A stretch of DNA of 6,888 bases from NCBI GenBank assembly GCA_021813195.1, contig JAKALI010000221.1, positions 1 to 6,888 on the forward strand, in the 5' to 3' direction. Position numbers and translations under genes: made by a program. Source of the stretch: Pseudomonadota bacterium (GTDB lineage Bacteria > Pseudomonadota > Alphaproteobacteria > Rhizobiales > Hyphomicrobiaceae). Below are positions 1-6,041 of this stretch, in pieces. Position 1 is the stretch's first letter. Every line of letters starts with the position of its first letter. Below the pieces are notes generated by a model. That model had not been told where the DNA came from. It searched no databases and saw nothing but the letters and a program-made list of their open reading frames with translations.

Positions 1-1018
1 TCAGGCCGGCAAAGGTGGCAAACCACGAAATCAGCGCCACGTAGACGAAGTATCGAGGAATGACTTGCAAGAAGCCGAGGTCCATTGCGCGAGACATCTG
101 CCAAGTAGCAACAGTGTACATTCCGACCGGAAATACGGCTCCCCAGTAGAGTGGATCGTAGCGAAAAGGGAATCGTTTTAGGACGTGACGCCATATGCCG
201 AGGATAATGAGCATCGGTATCCACCAGCTTCCGGTTGCCCAATAGAATACGGTGAAGCCCTTAAGGAAGGGCAGCAGCGAGTGGATATAGGGGGCGTCCG
301 GCGCATTGATGATCAAGAGCGAGCCGGCGAGGGTCGAAATGGCCATCGCTCCCATGTTGATCCAGTATGGGGGCGACAGGTCGTCCGGTGAGAACTCAAA
401 GAACGTGTAGCGGTAGAAGATCAACGCGATCATCCAGATGTAGAGCATTCCGCCCCATAGCCACATGGACAAGGCGAGGAAATTGAGCTCAATGCGGTAC
501 GGCTGTGGCCAGTGCGCGGCGATAAGTGAGGCGAGCACAGCAATGGATTGAGTGGATACGACGGCTAGCAGCCAGCCTCCGTTGATCCCATCTGCAAGGG
601 TGGGTTTGCGTTCTTTGACGGACAGGGCGGCAAAGATGCCATAAATCAGGAAGATCCAGAACACCGCCGCGACTACCCAAAGAGCGAATGCTATATCGTA
701 ATTTCCAGCAATCAGTATGAATTGGCTGCCAAGGACGCACGAGCCGGCGACGAGTGTGAAAAATCCCGGTCCGCGCTGGTGATCTACGAGGTCTGATAGA
801 AGGGCGCGAGGAAACCAGAAAAGCCGTAAAATGAAAAGCAGCGCCAAAGCGACATAGGCGGTGACGTTTGTGGCGAATAGCGCGACCGCGATGTATTCCA
901 TACTGTAAACAAAGGCTGCGATTGACACGATGCCGGTGGCCATAACCATGGCAAAATACGCGGGTGACAATTCTTTGATCGCCAGCCGGAACATCGTCAT
1001 GCGTTCGGTGCTGCTCAT
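1..1018 (-). CDS. TDT/SLAC1-family transporter (tellurite resistance/C4-dicarboxylate type), 3' end beyond window
   Basis: The first 339 codons are present; the reading frame is still open at base 1, so the C-terminus is missing. It is a very hydrophobic protein with about ten membrane segments (roughly residues 19-38, 42-66, 86-104, 108-132, 147-168, 180-203, 222-238, 256-277, 291-308 and 321-339). Family-like motifs are [13 protein letters not shown] near residues 18-30 and [15 protein letters not shown] at 291-305. The family moves small anions such as C4-dicarboxylates, sulfite, chloride or nitrate; the substrate here cannot be read from sequence. The ATG at 1018 is preferred because it overlaps the stop of an upstream 49-codon ORF by ATGA. 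No clear Shine-Dalgarno is seen, which fits coupled translation. In-frame ATGs at residues 7 and 9 are alternatives. It is the last visible gene of the leftward globin-PAS operon, which suggests a role in NO or nitrosative stress (inference). Confidence 0.85.
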   Translation of the reverse strand, partial: MSSTERMTMFRLAIKELSPAYFAMVMATGIVSIAAFVYSMEYIAVALFATNVTAYVALALLFILRLFWFPRALLSDLVDHQRGPGFFTLVAGSCVLGSQFILIAGNYDIAFALWVVAAVFWIFLIYGIFAALSVKERKPTLADGINGGWLLAVVSTQSIAVLASLIAAHWPQPYRIELNFLALSMWLWGGMLYIWMIALIFYRYTFFEFSPDDLSPPYWINMGAMAISTLAGSLLIINAPDAPYIHSLLPFLKGFTVFYWATGSWWIPMLIILGIWRHVLKRFPFRYDPLYWGAVFPVGMYTVATWQMSRAMDLGFLQVIPRYFVYVALISWFATFAGL

Positions 1019-1164
1019 TGATTTGCACCGGCGGATGAAGCCGTCATGCGAATGTCGCACCGGAAACTGATCTGAAAATGGTGGATTTCACAAGCGCGAC
1101 CGTCCCTTGGGAAGCCGGTCATTTCAGGCGTCGGCGCTCGAGCGAAAGTAACGACCACCATCAT
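1015..1164 (-). CDS. possible 49-aa coupled small ORF
   Basis: This ORF exactly fills the space between the membrane-protein gene and the transporter gene. Its ATG overlaps the upstream stop (ATGA, 1161-1164) and its stop overlaps the transporter ATG (ATGA, 1015-1018). The product starts [15 protein letters not shown] and contains two cysteines (RACEIHH and FRCDI), but I recognise no family. G or C at third codon positions is a little over half, so codon use does not decide whether it is real. It could be a true small protein or merely a leader that keeps ribosomes moving into the transporter gene. The double overlap is the only real support; it may be chance. Confidence 0.35.
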   Translation of the reverse strand: MMVVVTFARAPTPEMTGFPRDGRACEIHHFQISFRCDIRMTASSAGANQ

Positions 1165-1532
1165 CTTAAGCCAAGATAATAATGGGTAATGAGATTGATT
1201 TGGACAAATGCAATGGCCAAGATTGAATTGATCGCCCAAGCGACAGTTAAAAGTCGTGCAAGCACGCTCCAGAACTGATTGTCGGTATTGTTTGCACACC
1301 GCCAGACCGATACGAGTATCCAGTATGTATAGGGAGCAAAGAAAAGCAGCAAAGCTTGTCGAAGGGCGACGTGATCGAGGTAAAAGCCTAGGGCGTAGAA
1401 CGTAATCAGCACGCCACTGACGCCAATGCCATAAAGCCAAAACACCTTCCAAAGTGGCAATTCGCCATGCCAGGCCCGCAGTTCTGGGACGAAAAACTCC
1501 CTAACGAGTATGGCGAAATGAGACTTGCGCAT
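1161..1532 (-). CDS. small three-helix integral membrane protein, unknown function
   Basis: The product has 123 residues from the ATG at 1532. Three membrane segments are visible at about 28-51, 57-77 and 93-116. The cytoplasmic-looking N-terminus holds charged and aromatic residues (VREFFVPELRAWHGELP), and the motif SVWRCANNT follows helix 2. I recognise the general type (small conserved proteobacterial membrane protein with a W-R-x-A motif after helix 2) but cannot assign a function. A TTG nine bases upstream (1541) could also start it. A GGAG sits 12 bases before the ATG and 3 before the TTG, neither ideal. It lies in the leftward operon between the PAS protein and the transporter, and its stop overlaps the next ORF by ATGA. 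Confidence 0.75.
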   Translation of the reverse strand: MRKSHFAILVREFFVPELRAWHGELPLWKVFWLYGIGVSGVLITFYALGFYLDHVALRQALLLFFAPYTYWILVSVWRCANNTDNQFWSVLARLLTVAWAINSILAIAFVQINLITHYYLGLR

Positions 1533-1573
1533 AACCGACAATCACTCCAAGCAATCGCGTCGCATGTGACCCG

Positions 1574-1684
1574 TTACGAGAAAGTAGCCAGATCTTGTGT
1601 CGTGATGTCATTCATCGCTGCTGCTGCAAAGCTCTGGATCAGAGCTGTCAACATCGCCCAGTGTGTGAGCGTTTCGACTGTCAT
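1574..1684 (-). CDS. possible 36-aa coupled small ORF
   Basis: The ATG overlaps the PAS-gene stop by ATGA (1681-1684), and the frame runs 36 codons to TAA. The product begins MTVETLTHWAMLTALIQSF and continues with a run of four alanines, giving a short helix-prone stretch that could lie on or in the membrane. No family is recognised. It fills most of the 139 bases between the PAS gene and the membrane-protein gene. As in several neighbouring junctions, the 4-base overlap is typical of coupled translation and is the main reason to list it. It could also be a decayed gene start or chance. Confidence 0.35.
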   Translation of the reverse strand: MTVETLTHWAMLTALIQSFAAAAMNDITTQDLATFS

Positions 1685-2172
1685 CGTGCCTGAGCGCGCA
1701 ACCGCTTCAATTCTTGGAAGGTCGCGGTGACATCTCGCAGTATGGCGACGATGCCAGTGAGTTTTCCTTGCTCGTCCGCGACCGGCGCCACGGTGAATTG
1801 AATGGATATCGCTTTCCCGGATTTGGTTTGTGCCGGAACTGAGAGGAGTTCATCCGGCGCATGCCGCGCGTGACCGGTCTTCATCATGTGCCGATAGCCG
1901 TCCCAATGCCGCTCACGAAGGCGTGGCGGAATAATGATATCTAGGGATTGATTAAACGCTTCTTTTTTCGAAAAGCCGAAAATGCGTTCCGCCCCAGCAT
2001 TCCAGAAGCGAATGACGCCATCGCGGTCTGCAAAGATCACGGCGTCGGGAATCTCATGGATGACGGTTCGACCGAGTCGTGCGATCTCGTCTTCGACCGG
2101 CAACGGATTGGATGACGATGTGGTCATGGCGCAGGTCGGGGACATGGTGCGAGGTTTGATGTCGGTCGTCAC
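1681..2172 (-). CDS. single PAS-domain sensor protein
   Basis: One PAS domain fills residues about 30-155 of this 163-residue product and there is no output domain. Typical signatures are IPDAVIFADRDGVIRFWNAG, the helix GAERIFGFSKKEAFNQSL, IIPPRLRERHWDGY, and the final strand GIVAILRDVT followed by a short basic helix. Such stand-alone PAS proteins bind a ligand or partner and signal through protein contact. The RHWDGY segment lies where FixL-type haem PAS domains carry their proximal histidine, so gas sensing is possible but unproven. The start is uncertain: GTG at 2172 overlaps the globin stop by GTGA and fits the operon style, while ATGs at 2145 and 2127 give 154 or 148 residues. None has a good Shine-Dalgarno. 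The stop overlaps a following small ORF by ATGA. Confidence 0.8.
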   Translation of the reverse strand: MTTDIKPRTMSPTCAMTTSSSNPLPVEDEIARLGRTVIHEIPDAVIFADRDGVIRFWNAGAERIFGFSKKEAFNQSLDIIIPPRLRERHWDGYRHMMKTGHARHAPDELLSVPAQTKSGKAISIQFTVAPVADEQGKLTGIVAILRDVTATFQELKRLRAQAR

Positions 2173-2648
2173 GGCCGGGCGTCGATCGGCAGGAATATCT
2201 CGGCATCGGGACGGCTGAGGCGCTCTCCTTTCATCAAGAGGATGCCGGCTTGTCGGGCCATGCCAAGTTCCAGACTTTCCGCGACGCGAAGCGCACGCTC
2301 GATGAAATGCGTCGCCGCTTGCGGCGGACATACTTCGCGGGCCGTCTCTTTGAAGAGCAAGAGCCATCGATCGAAATGCCGGGCATCCACCGGCAGCGGC
2401 AAATGCTTCTCCATCGGTTGGCCATGATAAATCCCGCTCATCAAAGCAACCGAAGACCAGAACGCGCACATGCGTCGAAGGTGCGGCTCCCAATCGGCGA
2501 TCCGCTCATCGAACACGGCTCCCAGCAACGGGTCAGAGCGGACCTAGGCATAGAAGCTGCGCACTAGACGGTCGATCATGGCGTCGTCAATGCCGGTACG
2601 CTCCATAATTTCAGCCGTCATTTGCGCTCGCTGTTCCGTAGGGGTCAT
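2169..2648 (-). pseudogene. group III truncated haemoglobin, broken by an in-frame amber codon
   Basis: Read from the ATG at 2648, codons 1-34 end in SFYA, codon 35 (2546-2544) is TAG, and the same frame continues without shift as VRSDPLLGAVFDERIADW to codon 159. The joined product has the full group III truncated-globin pattern: the helix B Phe-Tyr pair (residues 32-33), FWSSVALMSGIYHGQPM, then LPLPVDARHFDRWLLLF with the proximal His, and FIERALRVAESLELGMA. Such globins bind O2 or NO and are often found with NO or microaerobic genes. Only one base separates this from an intact gene (AAG, CAG or GAG to TAG). A fragment could restart at TTG 2528, but it would lack the distal Tyr of helix B. 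A promoter and palindromic operator lie directly upstream. A base error in the source sequence is the main alternative. Confidence 0.85.
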
Positions 2649-2662
2649 CTCGTCCTCGAATT

Positions 2663-2677
2663 GGTATTGAGAATACC
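2663..2677. promoter_or_regulatory. palindromic operator A, globin operon
   Basis: GGTATT-GAG-AATACC is a perfect 6-bp inverted repeat around a 3-base centre; two further outer pairs match beyond one mismatch. It lies immediately downstream of the -10 element of the proposed leftward promoter and covers the likely transcription start, 15 bases before the globin ATG. The same core occurs twice beside the Rrf2 regulator gene. That position suggests repression by the regulator (inference). Confidence 0.65.
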
Positions 2678-2706
2678 GATATACAGGAAATTAGCGCCAC
2701 TCGCAA
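2678..2706 (-). promoter_or_regulatory. predicted sigma70-type promoter for the globin-PAS operon
   Basis: Read leftwards, TTGCGA (2706-2701) is followed after exactly 17 bases by TATATC (2683-2678). Each hexamer matches four of six consensus bases. Transcription would start near 2671, inside operator A, giving a leader of about 23 bases to the globin ATG. Confidence 0.4.
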
Positions 2707-2898
2707 TGCGCACAAGATGCTGCTCGGATGGGCTCCTCCGGCTGAACAAAGGTTCTGGTGCGCCAGGATGAGGTGTTGGCGCGCGGCGACGGGTTTGCGG
2801 GCGCTGCGCTTCGGGCGGCCAGTGCCGCGTCAGCTGCTTTCGGTTTTGCCCAATATTCCGGCGCGGCCATAGTTTCCTGGAGGTTCTCGGGGTCTTCG

Positions 2899-3178
2899 AG
2901 CTCCAGCCCGCATCTCACCGGAGACCCAGATCGCGTCTATCAACTCATCTGCGGGTCGCGCCGGCGCGCAATGGCGCCTTCGTATGACCCCGGATGCAAT
3001 GCGGGCATTGCGTCACAAGGGTTACAGCGACAGTAATGATTTGCTTGAATTTTGCTGAGAGGGTTCCATCGGCAAACACGGCCCGTCCAAACGCTTCAAA
3101 CGCATCCTGCTGATTGGGCACTAAATCGCGTCGTTTACGTGCGGTTTCGGTCATCGAGAGCGAGTTAATCGAACTCAT
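2899..3178 (-). pseudogene. carboxymuconolactone decarboxylase/AhpD-like protein, frameshifted
   Basis: The ATG at 3178 overlaps the regulator stop by ATGA. The frame encodes 77 residues, including EAFGRAVFADGTLSAKFKQI and the AhpD-type redox motif CPHCIRGH (Cys58, Cys61, His65), then ends at TGA 2945 after GATRR. One base later the homology resumes in the next frame as DELIDAIWVSGEMRAGA (2949-2899), exactly the expected family continuation. One extra A around 2950 explains the break. After EMRAGA the expected AYAHS-like end is not seen; that frame stops at 2830, so the 3' end is also degraded or rearranged. Intact relatives are about 110-120 residues and act as peroxidase-like or reductase proteins. 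The remaining bases down to the globin promoter (about 2707-2898) hold no gene I can support. Confidence 0.75.
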
Positions 3179-3624
3179 GACGGCGTTCCCTGTAGAGTAT
3201 TGCTGCTGTTTGCAAACGCGGCAGGACCCGCGAGGCAGTCTGTCAGGGTGAATTGATTGAGATATTCGTAAAAGGCGGCTTTCGCGCCAATCAGCATAAC
3301 GCCCAGACGGCAGTGCGGTAGCTGTGCACAAGCGCTGTCGTCGAGACCGAAGCACTCAAACAAGAGCTGATCGCGCTCGTGGCGACGCACGACGTCCCCT
3401 ACTCGAATTTCGAAGGCTGGCAAAGCCAACATGACGCCTCCGCGCGCGCCCCGCGCCGTGCAGACGAGGTCCGCGTCGGCGAGATATCGAACGATCTTAT
3501 GAAGATGATGGCGTGAGACGGCCAGGTCGTGGGCGAGAGCGTCGGTATTGATGTGTTTGCCCGGCGAACCCGCCAGCCGCATCAGTACCCGCAGGACCAG
3601 AACGCTCGACGAAAGCAGTCTCAT
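3175..3624 (-). CDS. Rrf2-family Fe-S transcriptional regulator, NsrR/RirA-like
   Basis: The 149-residue product has an N-terminal winged helix: MRLLSSSVLVLRVLMRLAG, then recognition helix VSRHHLHKIVRYLADADLV and wing RGARGGVML. IRVGDVVR leads to a cluster-binding loop with Cys91, Cys99 and Cys105 (seven then five residues between them), and the end FYEYLNQFTLTDC is also family-like. The cysteine spacing matches RirA and alphaproteobacterial NsrR-like proteins. The HTH resembles NsrR, the NO-sensing repressor whose cluster is destroyed by NO. Position 8, an Asp ligand in studied NsrR proteins, is Val here. The ATG at 3624 is chosen because relatives begin MRL and a GGGG lies six bases upstream; ATG 3636 would add four residues. 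The gene is divergent from norC with two palindromes between them, so autoregulation and norCB control are likely. It could equally sense iron or redox state. Confidence 0.85.
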   Translation of the reverse strand: MRLLSSSVLVLRVLMRLAGSPGKHINTDALAHDLAVSRHHLHKIVRYLADADLVCTARGARGGVMLALPAFEIRVGDVVRRHERDQLLFECFGLDDSACAQLPHCRLGVMLIGAKAAFYEYLNQFTLTDCLAGPAAFANSSNTLQGTPS

Positions 3625-3638
3625 TTCGCGCCCCATAT

Positions 3639-3655
3639 TGGTATTGACGATACCA
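3639..3655. promoter_or_regulatory. palindromic operator B, regulator/norC intergenic
   Basis: TGGTATT-GAC-GATACCA is an inverted repeat of 7-bp arms with one mismatch around a 3-base centre. It carries the same GGTATT half-site as operators A and C. It covers the proposed -35 of the norC promoter and lies just upstream of the ribosome-binding region of the divergent regulator gene, so one bound dimer could affect both directions. Confidence 0.6.
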
Positions 3656-3672
3656 TATTGCTGGTATAGCAT
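3644..3672 (+). promoter_or_regulatory. predicted sigma70-type promoter for norCB
   Basis: TTGACG (3644-3649, five of six consensus bases) and TAGCAT (3667-3672, four of six) are separated by 17 bases. Transcription would begin near 3679, inside the 29-bp palindrome, leaving a leader of about 74 bases before the norC ATG. Operator B overlaps the -35 and operator C the start, an arrangement suited to repression. I saw no FNR-type TTGAT-N4-ATCAA site here. Confidence 0.4.
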
Positions 3673-3698
3673 AAGTGGTATTAAAAATACCACTTATG
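3670..3698. promoter_or_regulatory. 29-bp perfect palindrome, operator C
   Basis: Arms of 13 bases (CATAAGTGGTATT and its exact complement) flank the centre AAA at 3683-3685. The inner part is the GGTATT-N3-AATACC core seen in operators A and B. Its centre is 37 bases from that of operator B. It is not followed by a T-run in either direction in a way that would suggest a terminator, and it sits in a divergent promoter region. It is best read as the strongest binding site of the Rrf2 regulator (inference). Confidence 0.7.
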
Positions 3699-3752
3699 GC
3701 CGCGGAGGGGCCGGGCAGAACGAGATCTTTGCTCTGGCGGAGGACTACCTAG

Positions 3753-4346
3753 ATGCATCTCGATGATCCGGCATTCTGGCGCGCCGGCGCCATCAGTACC
3801 GTGACGGTTATGTCGGTCGCGCTGATCATGCTGACGGTCAACAGTCTTGCAGCGATTACGCCCGGCGGATCGCATGTGCCTCGCTACACCGTCATTAACG
3901 AGCACATCGATTACAAGTTCGATACCGATCGCGGCGAGGATATTCCCGTAGTTGGCGGGTCCGAACCGCTGTTCGGCAAGACCGTCGATGCGGCGCAGGC
4001 CAAATCGCTTATCGGCGAGGGCAAGATGGTGATTCAAAGCCGTGCCTGCATCGATTGCCACACCTTCTTCGGCAACGGATCCTATTACGCGCCCGATCTC
4101 ACGAAGGCATGGCTCGATCCGGGCTGGAAGACCTGGGAGGCCATCACCGGCGCCAAGACCAAGGAAGAGGCCATGGTGTTGTTCCTGATGCACCCGGAAA
4201 AATATCGTATCTCGGAGCGCCGGATGCCCAATCTCGGACTGACCCGCAAGGAGGCCGAAGCCACCGTCGCATATCTCAAATGGATGTCAGCCGTCGACAC
4301 CAACGGATTCCCGCCGAATTTCGGTCACATGCAGGCGAAACGGTAG
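3753..4346 (+). CDS. norC: nitric oxide reductase cytochrome c subunit (NorC-like), long form
   Basis: The product (197 residues) is a membrane-anchored monohaem cytochrome c that passes electrons to NorB. One membrane helix spans about residues 11-34. The haem site is CIDCH (Cys99, Cys102, His103) followed by TFFGNGSYYAPDLTKAW, matching the NorC pattern CxxCHT-G-G-YxAPxL. Met158 in ERRMPNLGL is the likely sixth ligand, and YLKWMSAVDTNGFPPN matches the NorC C-terminus. It is about 50 residues longer than typical NorC (near 150); the extra length is mainly a polar linker at about 37-75 and a longer stretch at 120-155. GGAGG nine bases before the ATG supports the start. The stop overlaps the ribosome-binding site of norB, ten bases upstream of its ATG. 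It is expressed from the operator-flanked promoter upstream. Confidence 0.88.
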   Translation: MHLDDPAFWRAGAISTVTVMSVALIMLTVNSLAAITPGGSHVPRYTVINEHIDYKFDTDRGEDIPVVGGSEPLFGKTVDAAQAKSLIGEGKMVIQSRACIDCHTFFGNGSYYAPDLTKAWLDPGWKTWEAITGAKTKEEAMVLFLMHPEKYRISERRMPNLGLTRKEAEATVAYLKWMSAVDTNGFPPNFGHMQAKR

Positions 4347-4356
4347 GAGGCCCGGG

Positions 4357-5748
4357 ATGTATCGCTCCCAGAAGCTTGCGCTCAAATATCTGACGGCGGC
4401 CATCGCGCTGTTCGGCATCATGACAGTCGCCGGCCTGATGTCGGCCTATTACTACATCAACCCGGATTTTCTGTTTGGAATCCTCAATTTCAACATCGCC
4501 AAAATCCTCCACATCGACACGATGATCATCTGGCTCCTGATGGGCTTCATGGGAGCGATCTACTGGTTTTTGCCGGAAGAATTCGACCGTGATCTCGTCG
4601 GGATCAAATTGGCGGAGATGTTGTTCCACGTGTTCTGCGCGGCCGTTGCCGTCGTGGCGGTTGTCTTCATCGTCGTTCAGCACGGTGGCAGCAACGAGAT
4701 GGCGCTGTGGTTCATCAACCAAGGCCGAAAATACGTTGAAGCGCCGCGCTGGGCCGCCGTGGGTGTCGTCGTGGTGATGGCGGTATTTGCCTATAACGTT
4801 CTTGGTACCGCTTTGACGACCCGCAAGGTCAGTGGCATTACCGCGGTATTGATGATCGACCTTGTGCCGCTGCTTGTTCTATATCTCGACGCGTTTCCCG
4901 CCATGAGTAACATGTCGGAAGATCTGTTTTGGTGGTGGTGGCTCGTCCACCTTTGGGTCGAAGCGACCTGGGAAGTCCTGATCGGCTGCATCATGGCCTG
5001 GACGCTCATGCAGCTTCTCGGCACTCCCCGACGAATTGTCGAAACATGGCTTTACATCGAGGTGGCGCTTGTCCTCGGCACCGGCATCCTAGGGCTGGGT
5101 CACCACTATTTCTGGATCGGCACCCCAAGCTACTGGCTGACGATCGGCGGGCTGTTTTCGGCGCTTGAGCCGCTGCCGCTGCTCGGCATGGTGATCCACG
5201 CCGTCTACGACGCCGGCACCCATCACATGAAGACGACCAACCGGCCGGCCTTCTATTGGATGCTGGCGGAGGCGTTCGGCAACTTCCTCGGCGGCGGCGT
5301 ATGGGGTTTCATGTTCACGCTACCACAGGTGAATCTCTACGCGCACGGAACGCAGTGGACTGTTTCGCACGGACACTTCGCCTTCTGGGGCGCTTATGCC
5401 TGCGCCGTGTTGTCGGTGATGTATCTGGTCATCCAGAAGCTGCGCGGTGTCGCACAACTCGATGGCAGGTTGTGGAAATGGTCGTTCGCGGCGCTAAACA
5501 TCGGTCTGCTCGGCATGGTGGGCGCGCTGCTGGTGGCCGGCTTTGCGCAGGCCTTCATTGAACGCGCAATTGGCGGCTCGACCCACGAAGCGTACCTGAT
5601 GGGCCAGGCGAACCCGTGGTTCGTCGAAGGCATGATCACCCGTTTCATCTTCGGCATCATGTTCGCGGCCGGCTATGTCGCCTTGGTGTGGGATTTCCTC
5701 ACGATCGGCAAGCGCAAACTGGTGCTCTCCGCGGAGCCCGCTGAATGA
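4357..5748 (+). CDS. norB: nitric oxide reductase catalytic subunit (NorB-like)
   Basis: The 463-residue protein belongs to the haem-copper oxidase superfamily and should reduce NO to N2O with electrons from NorC. About twelve membrane helices are visible. The expected ligands are all present: His52 and His340 for low-spin haem b, His338 for haem b3, and His198, His249 and His250 for non-haem FeB. Glutamates characteristic of cNOR also remain: Glu202 and Glu206 in HLWVEATWE, Glu271 in SALEPLPL, and Glu128 in YVEAP, matching the calcium-site region. GLGHHYFWIGTP has no cross-linked Tyr of an oxygen-reducing oxidase, so NO reduction fits better than O2 reduction. AGGAGG six bases before the ATG gives a strong start. 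Its stop overlaps the next gene by ATGA. Confidence 0.92.
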   Translation: MYRSQKLALKYLTAAIALFGIMTVAGLMSAYYYINPDFLFGILNFNIAKILHIDTMIIWLLMGFMGAIYWFLPEEFDRDLVGIKLAEMLFHVFCAAVAVVAVVFIVVQHGGSNEMALWFINQGRKYVEAPRWAAVGVVVVMAVFAYNVLGTALTTRKVSGITAVLMIDLVPLLVLYLDAFPAMSNMSEDLFWWWWLVHLWVEATWEVLIGCIMAWTLMQLLGTPRRIVETWLYIEVALVLGTGILGLGHHYFWIGTPSYWLTIGGLFSALEPLPLLGMVIHAVYDAGTHHMKTTNRPAFYWMLAEAFGNFLGGGVWGFMFTLPQVNLYAHGTQWTVSHGHFAFWGAYACAVLSVMYLVIQKLRGVAQLDGRLWKWSFAALNIGLLGMVGALLVAGFAQAFIERAIGGSTHEAYLMGQANPWFVEGMITRFIFGIMFAAGYVALVWDFLTIGKRKLVLSAEPAE

Positions 5749-6041
5749 ACGGAATCGAGCTGCTTCTGACCGCCGTTTTGCTCGGATTCTATGTGGCCTT
5801 AGCCGGAGGCTATGGCCTTGCCTACACCTTCGCGCGTATCCAGGACGCTATCGCGCTGCGTCGGCTATCCTTGGTCCTCTATGGACTGCATGTGCTGACG
5901 GCAATGGCAATCGTGATCTGGGCCCCGCTCGGCGCCGGCTGGAAGGGGCTGATCTTTGCCAGCAGCGTCGCCTTTCTTGGTATCCCGCCGGCCACCTGGC
6001 GTCTGCTCCAGCTCACCCATGAAACCGAGGTGCAGGGATGA
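5745..6041 (+). CDS. small membrane protein coupled to norB, unknown
   Basis: The 98-residue product has three likely membrane helices at about 4-30, 40-60 and 67-85, a basic stretch RIQDAIALRR between helices 1 and 2, and a polar tail THETEVQG. A lone histidine (His49, LYGLHVLTAM) sits in helix 2. I do not recognise a family; it is not evidently NorE, NorF or NorQ. Its ATG overlaps the norB stop (ATGA, 5745-5748), and its own stop overlaps the next ATG (6038-6041), so it is probably made in step with NorB. A role in assembly, stability or electron supply of the reductase is inferred from position only. Confidence 0.8.
   Translation: MNGIELLLTAVLLGFYVALAGGYGLAYTFARIQDAIALRRLSLVLYGLHVLTAMAIVIWAPLGAGWKGLIFASSVAFLGIPPATWRLLQLTHETEVQG

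Noticed and set aside
489..1028. 179-codon leftward frame inside the transporter gene
   Set aside because: It is rich in Arg, His and Cys with no membrane pattern, and the overlapping frame clearly encodes the transporter.
2544..2546. UAG read as an amino acid (recoding)
   Set aside because: No recoding signal or special-residue context is seen, and globins have no such requirement. A nonsense change or sequence error is simpler.
2250..2567. Rightward frame of 105 codons across the globin gene
   Set aside because: It is the antisense of a clearly recognisable globin and has no family features of its own.
2691..2918. 75-codon leftward frame reading MRCGLELEDPENLQETM
   Set aside because: It overlaps the degraded 3' end of the AhpD-like gene, shows no family similarity I know and has arginine- and alanine-rich, low-information sequence. 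It may be debris of the lost 3' end.
3625..3752. FNR/NnrR-type box for norCB
   Set aside because: No TTGAT or TTGGC-N4-complement palindrome could be found in the intergenic region; only the GGTATT repeats are present.
3681..4193. Leftward 170-codon frame across norC
   Set aside because: It is the opposite-strand shadow of the cytochrome gene and would begin inside its haem domain.
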